Origin: Cacconaster sp045642485
GTDB lineage: Bacteria > Bacteroidota > Bacteroidia > Bacteroidales > UBA932
NCBI GenBank assembly: GCA_045642485.1
Contig: JAZUIV010000061.1
Coordinates: 8,490 to 72,489, forward strand
Direction of reading: 5' to 3'
DNA: 64,000 nt
In this document: one piece after another, positions 35,145 to 43,094 of the stretch
How positions within the stretch are numbered: the stretch's first letter is position 1
Layout of the letters: each line of letters begins with the position of its first letter
Made by a program: the position numbers and the translations under genes
Notes under the pieces: generated by a model
What the model was told of the DNA's origin: nothing
Database searches by the model: none
Seen by the model: only the letters and a program-made list of their open reading frames with translations

Positions 35145-35208
35145 GGGCTAAAGCCCTGCTGCTCGGGTCGCAGGCATCAAAATGCCTGCTTTTAACCACT
35201 CGCGACCC
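35145..35208. other. Structured intergenic element (nested hairpins)
   Basis: The gap 35102-35286 has no intact gene but is strongly self-complementary: GGGCT/AGCCC (35145-35149, 35152-35156), GCAGGCAT/ATGCCTGC (35170-35177, 35182-35189) and an enclosing GGGTCGC/GCGACCC (35165-35171, 35202-35208). It is more GC-rich than its surroundings. It looks like a REP-type repeat or a small structured RNA, but I cannot assign a class. Confidence 0.5.
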
Positions 35209-35270
35209 CATTGCGCCATCAAATCATCAAAAAATCTACTGAAAAATAACCTATAATAATTTTCGTGAAC

Positions 35271-35291
35271 CATTTCAAAACAACTTCTAAG
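35271..35291 (-). repeat. Third, degenerate copy of the flanking repeat
   Basis: CATTTCAAAACAACTTCTAAG matches the left copy (24598-24618) at 19 of 21 positions in the same orientation. Its first 13 nt are the exact reverse complement of 35068-35080. Beyond these 21 nt similarity fades but traces remain upstream. With 35059-35080 it brackets the structured element. Confidence 0.6.
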
Positions 35292-35475
35292 TGTCTAACT
35301 GATTAATTAATACAATTACCTCCCCCTTGAAATCATTACTTGAAACAAGTTCATAAATCTCTGGGAAGTCCTTCTGGAACAACTTTCGAAGTTCGGAGGA
35401 GGAGATCGAAAGATGCTTTTTCGGCCATTTCCAAGCAAAATAGAGCCGATAATTGTCAAATGGGACGGCATTGTG
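35287..35475 (-). pseudogene. Remnant reading frame without a start codon
   Basis: On the minus strand a 62-codon open frame ends at TAG (35287-35289). Its translation looks like real protein (FDNYRLYFAWKWPKKHLSIS, then SSELRKLFQKDFPEIYELV). It begins directly after an in-frame TGA at 35476-35478, next to the AraC stop, and has no ATG, GTG or TTG near its beginning. I do not recognise the family. The best reading is the tail of a gene lost when neighbouring DNA was rearranged. Its 3' end lies in the degenerate repeat. Confidence 0.4.
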
Positions 35476-35478
35476 TCA

Positions 35479-36387
35479 TTAAACGGACCTGTAAGCCGCC
35501 GGGGTAATTCCTGTCTTCTTCCGGAAGAACTTGTAGAAAGCCGGAACGCTGGAGAAATGCATATCGTACGCAATCTCCTTGATGCTCATATCTGAATATT
35601 TCAGCAGGTTCTTAGCATCCAGAATGATGAAGGAGTCTATCCATTCAGGGGCCGTTCTTCCGCTCACTTCCTTGATGAACTTGGACAGATACTTCGAGGT
35701 CAGCAGCAGTCTGTCGGCATAGAATCCGATTTCGTGTTCCTCTTTGTGATGGTCAGCGACCAGTTTGAGAAAGTTCTCGAATACCGTGTTCGCTCTCTTT
35801 GTCCTGGCCGGAAGGGAGAGGTGGGCGACATCCAGCCGGTTCCTCCACATTGTCCCGAGCAGGTAGAAAATGGAGGTGCCGAGTGACTTGACCGCCTCCA
35901 CTTTGTTCGGGATATCAAGGGACAGCAGAGTCTCTGCGAGATCAAGATATTGTTTGAAAAGACCTCTCTCATCTTCGTTCAGGCGGATGCACGGGTTTTC
36001 CAGAGCCAGGAGACTGTCTTCGTACAATTTGCTGAAGTCCATTCTCACTCCTGTGATAAAGGCTTCTGTCGATGCCACAAGCACGAACTGCAGTTTTGAC
36101 AGTTCGGATTGGTCCATTGCTTCGACTTTGGCAATGTTTCCTGGAGTATATATAATCAACGAGCCGGCTGAAACTTTATAGGATTTGAGGTTGATGTCCA
36201 GTGAAAAACTGCCATTTATGCAGAAAAAAGCCAGAAATCCGTTGAACCGCACGGGATATTTCATAAACTCGAGAGATTCGTTGTATCCCAGTTTCGCGAT
36301 GAAAAAATCATTACCCAGTTTGCGGTAGGAAAATTCAGGCATCTGTTTCAGGAGGTCCGGTATGTCAAAGTTGTGTCTTTCTGTCAT
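35479..36387 (-). CDS. AraC-family transcriptional regulator
   Basis: A 302-residue regulator with an N-terminal cupin-like sensing domain (YPVRFNGFLAFFCINGSFS; VSAGSLIIYTPGNI) and a C-terminal double helix-turn-helix (FYADRLLLTSKYLSKFIKEV; SIKEIAYDMHFSSVPAFYKF) ending with the family's FFRKKTGITPAAYR. It is divergent from the TolC-HlyD-ABC2-ABC2 operon and is its likely regulator. A small dyad GACTA-TTTC-TAGTC (36400-36413) sits just upstream of its start and could be an operator. Confidence 0.9.
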   Translation of the reverse strand: MTERHNFDIPDLLKQMPEFSYRKLGNDFFIAKLGYNESLEFMKYPVRFNGFLAFFCINGSFSLDINLKSYKVSAGSLIIYTPGNIAKVEAMDQSELSKLQFVLVASTEAFITGVRMDFSKLYEDSLLALENPCIRLNEDERGLFKQYLDLAETLLSLDIPNKVEAVKSLGTSIFYLLGTMWRNRLDVAHLSLPARTKRANTVFENFLKLVADHHKEEHEIGFYADRLLLTSKYLSKFIKEVSGRTAPEWIDSFIILDAKNLLKYSDMSIKEIAYDMHFSSVPAFYKFFRKKTGITPAAYRSV

Positions 36388-36547
36388 AATATCAGGCCAG
36401 ACTATTTCTAGTCTTTATTGCATATTTTATTATCAATTATGCTATAAAAGAGCCAAATGGATAATTAATATGGCAAATATAGTATAATTATGGTTGATTT
36501 GGGACTTGTTTTTGTAACTTTTCACCCGAAAATTTAAAGAATAATAC

Positions 36548-38059
36548 ATGAAAATTGCAGGATTCATTATGTCCGTGGCAGCCCTTGCCATCGTGTCAAG
36601 CTCATACGGACAGGAGCGTCTAAGCCTGGAAGAGTGCAGGTCTATGGCCGTTTCAAACAACAAGGCTCTTGAACAGGCGAGAATCAGTTCCGGGATGGCT
36701 CATTACGACAGGGCCATAGCAAGAGCAAACTTTTTTCCGAACATTTCGGCATCCGGTACATATCTGTACAACACCTTGGATGTGTCGTTGATTGACAGTG
36801 AAAAATCCGCCGCACTCCAAAATGCGGGAACCGCAATCCAGGGAAGCATTGCCGATAAGATGGATGCTCTCACTCAGGCGATTATGACCAATCCTGCGCT
36901 TGCCATGGAATATATGCAAAGTCCCATGTGGCAGACCGTTCTCGGTATGCTTTCGCAGACCGACATTTCGCAGGCGATAAACGGAATCGGCTCCAGTATC
37001 GATGACCTGCTGCATCCTGACCTTCATAACGTGGTCCTTGCCGGGGTTTCCTTGCAGCAGCCTGTTTTCGTGGGAGGTAAGATCATCGCTGCAAACAGGA
37101 TTGCCGCCCTTGCCGAAGAACTCGCCGAAAGCAAATATGACGCTGAGTATGCACGGACAATTGTGGACATTGACCAGGCATACTGGCAGATTGTCTCCAT
37201 CGCCGCCAAGAAGGAATTGGCGGAGAATTACTCCAATCTCCTGAAAACAATGGAGCGCGACGTGCAGATATCGGCCGATGAAGGTGTTGCCACTCAAGGC
37301 GATGTGCTGACTATTAAGGTAAAGGCCAACGAGGCGGATATGATGCTGACAAGGGCCGCCAATGGCCTCAAACTGGCGAAGATGCTCCTCTGCAAGCAGA
37401 TAGGACTTCCTCTCGATACGAATGTGATGCTTGCCGATGAAGGCTGTGCTGACATCGCGCTGCCCGGGGATCGCACAGTTCTCTCAATGGAAGAGATTAC
37501 AGCAAGTAGGCCGGAACTCAGGAGCCTTGACCTGGCATCACGGATATATAGTGAGAAAATAAAGGTCGCGCGTGCGGATATGATGCCGCAAATCGCTCTG
37601 ACCGGCAATTACTTTCTGACCAATCCAAGTATGGCCGACGGTTTCCGGAAGGATTTCCGCGGCTTCTTTTCGGCAGGAGTTTCCTTAAGGATACCCATCT
37701 TTCACGGATTGGAAGCTCTCAAGAAGACACAGAAGGCCAAACTGGAGGCGGACCTTTACAGATCGAAGTATGATGACAGTATCAATCTTGTGAATCTTGA
37801 AGTATCACGGCTTCATGCGCAGCGTGACGAGGCTCTGGAGCGTCTTCGGATGGCAAAGAGCAACCTCGACAGCGCTGAGGAGAATCTGCGTGCCGCCACC
37901 GTCGGTTTCGAGGAAGGTGTGGTGGAATCCAATGTGGCTCTGGCCGCCCAGTCTGCCTGGCTCCAGGCTCATACGGAGTGTATAGATGCCGGCATCGAAC
38001 TGCTGATGACGGATACAAATCTCAATCGTGCAGAAGGACAATATTCATCGGACAAATAA
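36548..38059 (+). CDS. TolC-family outer-membrane efflux protein
   Basis: A 503-residue outer-membrane channel with a signal peptide (MKIAGFIMSVAALAIVSSSYGQ). It carries two repeats of the OEP fold: LSLEECRSMAVSNNKALEQA opens the first and long helices such as VDIDQAYWQIVSIAAKKELA follow; FFSAGVSLRIPIFHGLEALKKTQKAK is the strand-turn region of the second. It is the first gene of the export operon, with the HlyD gene 16 nt after it. Substrates are unknown; xenobiotics or bile-type compounds would fit the AraC regulator, but this is inference. Confidence 0.92.
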   Translation: MKIAGFIMSVAALAIVSSSYGQERLSLEECRSMAVSNNKALEQARISSGMAHYDRAIARANFFPNISASGTYLYNTLDVSLIDSEKSAALQNAGTAIQGSIADKMDALTQAIMTNPALAMEYMQSPMWQTVLGMLSQTDISQAINGIGSSIDDLLHPDLHNVVLAGVSLQQPVFVGGKIIAANRIAALAEELAESKYDAEYARTIVDIDQAYWQIVSIAAKKELAENYSNLLKTMERDVQISADEGVATQGDVLTIKVKANEADMMLTRAANGLKLAKMLLCKQIGLPLDTNVMLADEGCADIALPGDRTVLSMEEITASRPELRSLDLASRIYSEKIKVARADMMPQIALTGNYFLTNPSMADGFRKDFRGFFSAGVSLRIPIFHGLEALKKTQKAKLEADLYRSKYDDSINLVNLEVSRLHAQRDEALERLRMAKSNLDSAEENLRAATVGFEEGVVESNVALAAQSAWLQAHTECIDAGIELLMTDTNLNRAEGQYSSDK

Positions 38060-38075
38060 AAAAAAAGAACCAGAT

Positions 38076-39056
38076 ATGAAAAAGCATTACAATGTAATTA
38101 TAGGACTAACCGTCCTTATCGCCCTGCTCGCAGTGATAGCTCTGGCAGGATTCTTGGCAAACAAACCCAAGGCAATGACGCTTCAGGGCGAGGCCGAGGC
38201 AACGGAATACCGCGTGTCAGGCAAGGTCCCCGGAAGAGTTGAGGAAATCTATGTACGGGAGGGGTCTATGGTGCACAAGGGTGATACTCTTGCATTTATA
38301 GATTCCCCTGAGGTAAGGGCCAAACTTGCCCAGGCTTCGGCTGCACGGGACGCGGCAATGGCCCAGAGCCGGAAGGCCACGAACGGAGCACGCCGGGAGC
38401 AGATTACCGGTGCGTACCAACTTTGGCAGCAGGCCATTGTCCAGGAAGATGTGATGAAGAAATCATTTGAACGCACCAGGCGCCTCTTCGAGCAGAATGT
38501 TGTCTCCGCTCAGAAGTATGATGAGGTCAAGGCAAAATACGATGCTGCTGTCAGCCAAACGCTGGCCGCAAAGAGCCAGTATGATATGGCTGTAGCCGGA
38601 GCCCGCCAGGAAGATAAGGATGCCGCCCTGGCGCTTGTGCACCAGGCGGAAGGGGCAATACAGGAGGTCCAGGGCTATATGAGCGAACTCTATCTGACAT
38701 CTCCTGCCGATGGCGTCATATCGTCAGTATATCCTAAAGCGGGAGAACTTGTGGGTCAGGGCGCTCCGGTTATGACAGTCACTGACCTGTCCGATATATG
38801 GTTTACCTTCAACATACGGGAAGACTATCTCCACGGGATGAAGATAGGGGACAGGATTGCCCTGACCATTCCCGCACTCGACGGGAAGAGATGCCAGGCC
38901 ATTGTCAACTACATCGCAGTACGCGATTCATATGCCACCTGGAAGGCAACCAAGGAAATAGGGCAGTATGATGCCAGGACATTCGAGGTGCGCGCCGTCC
39001 CGCAGGAGCATATCGAAGGTGTCCTTCCCGGGATGACTGCATTAATTGAACAGTGA
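38076..39056 (+). CDS. HlyD/EmrA-type periplasmic adaptor
   Basis: A 326-residue membrane-fusion protein anchored by one N-terminal helix (YNVIIGLTVLIALLAVIALAGFLA). The biotinyl-lipoyl-like halves are SGKVPGRVEEIYVREGSMVH and LTSPADGVISSVYPKAGELV. Between them lies a long helical hairpin (residues about 90-195), and a beta-barrel domain follows (DIWFTFNIREDYLHGMKIGD). It bridges the inner-membrane permeases and the TolC channel. The ATG at 38076 is chosen because the helix follows directly; the longer ORF would start inside tolC. Its stop overlaps the next start by one base. Confidence 0.92.
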   Translation: MKKHYNVIIGLTVLIALLAVIALAGFLANKPKAMTLQGEAEATEYRVSGKVPGRVEEIYVREGSMVHKGDTLAFIDSPEVRAKLAQASAARDAAMAQSRKATNGARREQITGAYQLWQQAIVQEDVMKKSFERTRRLFEQNVVSAQKYDEVKAKYDAAVSQTLAAKSQYDMAVAGARQEDKDAALALVHQAEGAIQEVQGYMSELYLTSPADGVISSVYPKAGELVGQGAPVMTVTDLSDIWFTFNIREDYLHGMKIGDRIALTIPALDGKRCQAIVNYIAVRDSYATWKATKEIGQYDARTFEVRAVPQEHIEGVLPGMTALIEQ

Positions 39057-40222
39057 TGTCCAGGAAGAATCTAAAGGACGTAATCCTGAGGGAACTCGGA
39101 ATCTGGAGGAAGCGGCCGATCTTTGTGATTGCTCCTCTGGCGGTAATGACATTCTGCTCGGTCTTCTATCTGACCTTTCTCGGGGACGGGCTTCCTTCCG
39201 ACCTTCCCATCGGAGTGGTGGATAATGACAATTCGTCCCTTTCGCGCAACTTCGTCCGCCAACTTGATGCGACGCAGCTTGGCAAGGTCATCCGTTACGA
39301 CACGTTCGCTGACGCAAGGAATGATATGCAGACCGGGAAGATTACCTCCGTATGTCTCATCCCGTCAGGATTCAACAGCGACCTGCAGGCCAGCAGGCAG
39401 CCTAAGATTACCATTTATATCAACGGCCTGTATTTCGTTGGCGGGGCACTGTCCTATCAGGATCTGCTGACAATGATTTACCTGACCTCGGGTGCCGTGC
39501 AGAAACAGATGCTAGAAGCCAGGGGGGTCCCGGCATCGCAGATGCAGGGGCTGCTGCGTCCTGTCAACATAGACCTTCACAAGATTGGCAATCCGTTGAC
39601 CAGCTACAATGAATGCCTTTCCTCCAATATACTTCCAGGGACGTTGCAGATGATGATAATCCTGATTCTAATCTATTCTCTCGGCATAGAACTGAAATAC
39701 AACAAGTCAAGGGAACTGCTGGAGACAAGCGGCGGCTCCATTTGCGTGGCGGTGGGAGGAAAGATCATTCTCTACACTGTTTTCTTTACATTGCTCGGGA
39801 TGCTTGTTGAAGTGCTGCTGTACTCCTGGATGCATTTCCCCCTTGTCGGCTCGATATGGAATATGATGCTTGATATGCTGCTTCTGGTGCTCGCCAGCGA
39901 GGCCTGTGCAGTGTTCATCATCGGTATCTGCCCGATATGCCGGTTCGCCCTGAGTCTCGGGGCCATATTCAGTGTGCTGTCCCTCAGTTTCACAGGATTC
40001 ACCCTTCCTGTGGAAGTGATGCAGAGGATACTTCAGGGATTCCCGTATATGTTCCCGCTGCGCCATTACTACCTGTTCGGAGTTCAGGAGATAATGTACG
40101 GAAGCGGTTTCGCCGGATGGTGGCCGGAGGTGATATGGCAGCTGGCGTTCCTGATACCGCCTGTTTTCGTGCTGCCAAGGCTGAAGTCAGCTTATGTGAA
40201 ACTAGATTATCCAAAGAACTGA
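39056..40222 (+). CDS. ABC-2 type permease, first of a pair
   Basis: A 388-residue permease of the ABC2_membrane_3 type: one N-terminal helix (RPIFVIAPLAVMTFCSVFYLTFLG), a periplasmic domain of about 150 residues (PIGVVDNDNSSLSRNFVRQL), then five helices with the GFTLPVEVMQRILQGFPYMF motif before the last. Resembles YbhS/YhhJ. The ATG at 39056 overlaps the adaptor stop; a GTG at 39053 would add one residue. The pair should form a heterodimer. No ATPase gene is present in the operon. Confidence 0.9.
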   Translation: MSRKNLKDVILRELGIWRKRPIFVIAPLAVMTFCSVFYLTFLGDGLPSDLPIGVVDNDNSSLSRNFVRQLDATQLGKVIRYDTFADARNDMQTGKITSVCLIPSGFNSDLQASRQPKITIYINGLYFVGGALSYQDLLTMIYLTSGAVQKQMLEARGVPASQMQGLLRPVNIDLHKIGNPLTSYNECLSSNILPGTLQMMIILILIYSLGIELKYNKSRELLETSGGSICVAVGGKIILYTVFFTLLGMLVEVLLYSWMHFPLVGSIWNMMLDMLLLVLASEACAVFIIGICPICRFALSLGAIFSVLSLSFTGFTLPVEVMQRILQGFPYMFPLRHYYLFGVQEIMYGSGFAGWWPEVIWQLAFLIPPVFVLPRLKSAYVKLDYPKN

Positions 40223-40223
40223 T

Positions 40224-41426
40224 ATGGGAGGATTGAAGAAATGGTTCGGTGACGCCGTGCTGATATGCCGGCGTGAGTTGAAAAGGATTGTAGGCGACGG
40301 AGGGGTAATGCTCATATTCTTCGTTGCAGGTCTGGGATATCCGCTCCTGTACAACTGCGTGTATCATAACGGAATACTAGAGGACACCCCTGTTGCCGTG
40401 GTCGATGAGTCCCACAGCGTCCACAGCCGCAGGTATATCCGGAAGGTGGATGCCACCCGGGAACTGCGCGTGGCTCAGAAGTGCACGACAATGGCGGAGG
40501 CGGAAGAATTTATGCGTCAGCGCAAGGTAAAAGGCGTCCTGTATTTCCCTAAAGATTTCGGACGCAATATAGACGAATGCCGCACGGCGACGCTTTCCAT
40601 CTATGCCGATATGAGCAGTTTTCTCTATTACAAAAACCTGATGCTCGGGGCAAACTTTGTGATGCTCGATGAGATGGAGAAGATAAAGATTGAACGGTAT
40701 GGTACAGGCGGAATGTCCGACCAGGAGATTTCCCAGCTGATTGAGGCTATACCATACGAAGAGAACAATCCGTACAACAAGACTTTCTCGTACTCCATCT
40801 TCTTCCTTTCCGCAGCCTTGCTGCTCATCATACAGCAGGTTATGTTCTACGGCGTGTGCCTGTTGGCGGGAACGGCACGAGAGGAGGGGAGCAGCTATTT
40901 TCTTTTATGCGGCCGTGCCGGAGGGCCTTTTGCGGGAAGCGTCGTCGCCGGGAAGGCGGCGGCATATTGGCTGATTTTTATGGCCATCGGCGTATATATC
41001 GCCTGCCTTGTGCCGGCTATGTTCGGATTGCCGCAAAGAGGCAGTTTTGCTGACATACTGGTGCTGTTGCTTATCTATGTCACCGATTGTGTTTTCTTTG
41101 CAACTGCGTGGAGTTCTCTCTTCCACAAGCGTGAGACGGTGCTGGTGACTCTGCTCTTCATTTCGCCGATTGTAATGTTCCTGACCGGATTTTCCTGGCC
41201 GGCATCGGCATTCCCGAAATTCTGGAGACTCTTCTCGTATATATTCCCGACATCGTTTGCCTGCCCGGCGTTCATCAATCTGAACACTGCGGGATGTGAA
41301 CTCTCACAGGTTGGGAGTCTGTTGAACGCAATGGCTATCCAGACCGGAGCATACTGTCTCATCTCGGTACTGGCCGAAAACCTTGAGGGCCGAAAAAAAA
41401 TCAAGGTTCTCAGTCGAGAACCTTGA
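40224..41426 (+). CDS. ABC-2 type permease, second of a pair
   Basis: A 400-residue paralogue of the preceding permease with the same layout: first helix VMLIFFVAGLGYPLLYNCVY, periplasmic part beginning TPVAVVDESHSVHSRRYIRK, and a cluster of helices with GFSWPASAFPKFWRLFSYIF near the end. It begins 1 nt after the first permease. Its last 17 nt overlap the convergent DUF1080 gene, and the codons for its C-terminal KIKVLSREP form one arm of a strong terminator hairpin (41397-41430). Confidence 0.9.
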   Translation: MGGLKKWFGDAVLICRRELKRIVGDGGVMLIFFVAGLGYPLLYNCVYHNGILEDTPVAVVDESHSVHSRRYIRKVDATRELRVAQKCTTMAEAEEFMRQRKVKGVLYFPKDFGRNIDECRTATLSIYADMSSFLYYKNLMLGANFVMLDEMEKIKIERYGTGGMSDQEISQLIEAIPYEENNPYNKTFSYSIFFLSAALLLIIQQVMFYGVCLLAGTAREEGSSYFLLCGRAGGPFAGSVVAGKAAAYWLIFMAIGVYIACLVPAMFGLPQRGSFADILVLLLIYVTDCVFFATAWSSLFHKRETVLVTLLFISPIVMFLTGFSWPASAFPKFWRLFSYIFPTSFACPAFINLNTAGCELSQVGSLLNAMAIQTGAYCLISVLAENLEGRKKIKVLSREP

Positions 41427-41430
41427 TTTT
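41397..41430. terminator. Bidirectional intrinsic terminator inside two coding regions
   Basis: AAAATCAAGGTTCTC (41397-41411) pairs perfectly with GAGAACCTTGATTTT (41416-41430) across a 4-nt loop AGTC. The stem is preceded by an A-run and ends in a T-run, so it works in both directions. It spans the tail-to-tail overlap of the second permease and the DUF1080 gene; both stop codons lie in it or at its edge. Confidence 0.85.
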
Positions 41431-42993
41431 GATATTTCTGTAACTTACCCGGTCGCCGTGGTCCTGGAGCAGGATATGCCCTGAAACCTGGTTTCCGAAA
41501 TTCACCCAGTCCCTGTATTTGCTGTATGCCACAAGGGCGTTCCATTCCTGAGTGTTGCGTTCATATTCGAGGAGTTTCACATCGTTGAGCCAATGCTCCA
41601 CGTGATTGCCGCGGACAATGATGGTTGCTTTGTTGAATACCCCTTTCTTGAAAGGTTTGTCTGCAGGCGCGGGAATCAGGTCATACAGCGAACCGAGCTT
41701 GCGGTTTCCCTTGACTCCGAGTTTTGCGTCCGGATGGAGCTCGTCATCCAGAATCTGGAATTCACATCCTATTGAAGAGGCGCCTGCACCGCTGTCATTT
41801 ATGTCGGGATTGACGAAATATTTGATTCCGCTGTTGGCTCCTTCCGTGATTAGGAATTCGACGGTCAGAATGAAGTCGGAGTATTTCCTGACAGTTATTA
41901 TGTCGCCGCCTCCACCGGACTCGGCACCGTCGGCTTTCTGGACTGTAAGAACGCCGTCTTTGATTTCCCATCCTTTTTCGGGGAATGATTCGCCCCTTGC
42001 GCTTTTCCATCCTTCAGTGGTCCTGCCGTCCCATAGGAGTTCCCAGCCTTCTTCCATTTCGGCTTTGGTGAGGGTGTTGACTGGAGTTTCTCCGTTCTCT
42101 CCGGCATTGTCGAAGAGGTCCTGAAGATATTGCCTTGTCCTGGCAAGATATTCTACATTGTCACCGCTCAGTTCACACTCGATTGTCACGCCTCCTGAAA
42201 AACCGTTCCTTTTGAGTTCAGCCATCACTGCCGGGAAATCAACGTCACCTGTCGGAATCGGAACTTCGGAACCAAGATGGTAGGGGTCCTCAGGATCGGG
42301 ATATTTGCCGTCCTTGGCGTGGAATTCCTTGACAAGGGGACCGAAAAGTTTGACGGCATCCAGTGAATTGGACTTCCCGTACATAAGGAGGTTGGCAAGG
42401 TCGCAGTTGATGAAGAGATTGCCCGTTCCTATATCCTTGATGGCGCGTATCAGTGTGATGGGGGTCTCCTGGCCGGTTTCGAAATAGATCATTATTCCGC
42501 GCTCCTTCGCATAATTTCCCAGATCTCTCATAACCTTCACGAAATCCTTGTACTGCTTTGAAGCGCAGTCTTCAGGTATGAATCCGAAATGGGAGTGCAT
42601 TGCGGGGCTGCCGCACTGGACGCAGAATTCAATCATCTCGTGATATACCTGCACTTTTTCCTTTCTCTCTTTTTCAGGCACAAGACCGATTGTAGAGGGT
42701 CCTTCAGTGAAATTCCATCTGCAGTCCGAGCCGGGAACACCGACAACGGTGGTGACGGGAATGTTGTACTTCGCAGACGCTGTTCTTATCTGCTTTGCAA
42801 GTTCCGGAGTGCACTTTGAGCGATTGTAATTTATTTCGCAGGAGGTGAATCCGTTGTCGTGGAGTTGCTTGAAACTGCTGTCGATGTTGTCCAGGTTATA
42901 AACAATCGTACCGATGGTTATCTTCTGCCCGGCTTGAAGGGCACCCGACAGCATAAAAATGGCACACAGTGCCGCAATTGTCGTTCGTTTCAT
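41410..42993 (-). CDS. Exported fusion of sugar-isomerase-like TIM barrel and DUF1080 domain
   Basis: A 527-residue exported protein. After a signal peptide (MKRTTIAALCAIFMLSGALQA), residues about 25-300 form an AP endonuclease 2/xylose-isomerase-like TIM barrel: MHSHFGFIPED, MIYFETGQET (metal Glu), NLFINCDLANLLMY, EFHAKDGKY (His-Lys) and VTIECELSG (final Glu). Residues about 320-525 form a DUF1080 (3-keto-disaccharide hydrolase-like) sandwich: ELLWDGRTTEGWKS, NSGIKYFV, GCEFQILDDE and GHILLQDHGDRVSYRNIKI. This suggests carbohydrate isomerisation/epimerisation coupled to hydrolysis in the periplasm. Its 3' end carries half of the terminator. Confidence 0.87.
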   Translation of the reverse strand: MKRTTIAALCAIFMLSGALQAGQKITIGTIVYNLDNIDSSFKQLHDNGFTSCEINYNRSKCTPELAKQIRTASAKYNIPVTTVVGVPGSDCRWNFTEGPSTIGLVPEKERKEKVQVYHEMIEFCVQCGSPAMHSHFGFIPEDCASKQYKDFVKVMRDLGNYAKERGIMIYFETGQETPITLIRAIKDIGTGNLFINCDLANLLMYGKSNSLDAVKLFGPLVKEFHAKDGKYPDPEDPYHLGSEVPIPTGDVDFPAVMAELKRNGFSGGVTIECELSGDNVEYLARTRQYLQDLFDNAGENGETPVNTLTKAEMEEGWELLWDGRTTEGWKSARGESFPEKGWEIKDGVLTVQKADGAESGGGGDIITVRKYSDFILTVEFLITEGANSGIKYFVNPDINDSGAGASSIGCEFQILDDELHPDAKLGVKGNRKLGSLYDLIPAPADKPFKKGVFNKATIIVRGNHVEHWLNDVKLLEYERNTQEWNALVAYSKYRDWVNFGNQVSGHILLQDHGDRVSYRNIKIKVLD

Positions 42994-43047
42994 TTTTATG
43001 TGATTTATTGGTTTGTTGATTCTGTCCTGTTTTGACTGGCATATTCA

Positions 43048-43055
43048 CAAAGATA
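43048..43055 (-). promoter_or_regulatory. -7 box for the TIM-barrel/DUF1080 gene
   Basis: Reads TATCTTTG on the minus strand, 54 nt before the start at 42993. It lies back to back with a plus-strand -7 box 11 nt away, so this 27-nt stretch serves divergent genes. Confidence 0.42.
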
Positions 43056-43066
43056 ACCATAATCGT

Positions 43067-43074
43067 TATATTTG
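43067..43074 (+). promoter_or_regulatory. -7 box for the DUF1460 gene
   Basis: TATATTTG, 20 nt before the start at 43095. No TTTG is seen at the expected -33 distance. Confidence 0.45.
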
Positions 43075-43094
43075 CACATTATATCTTGAAGGTT

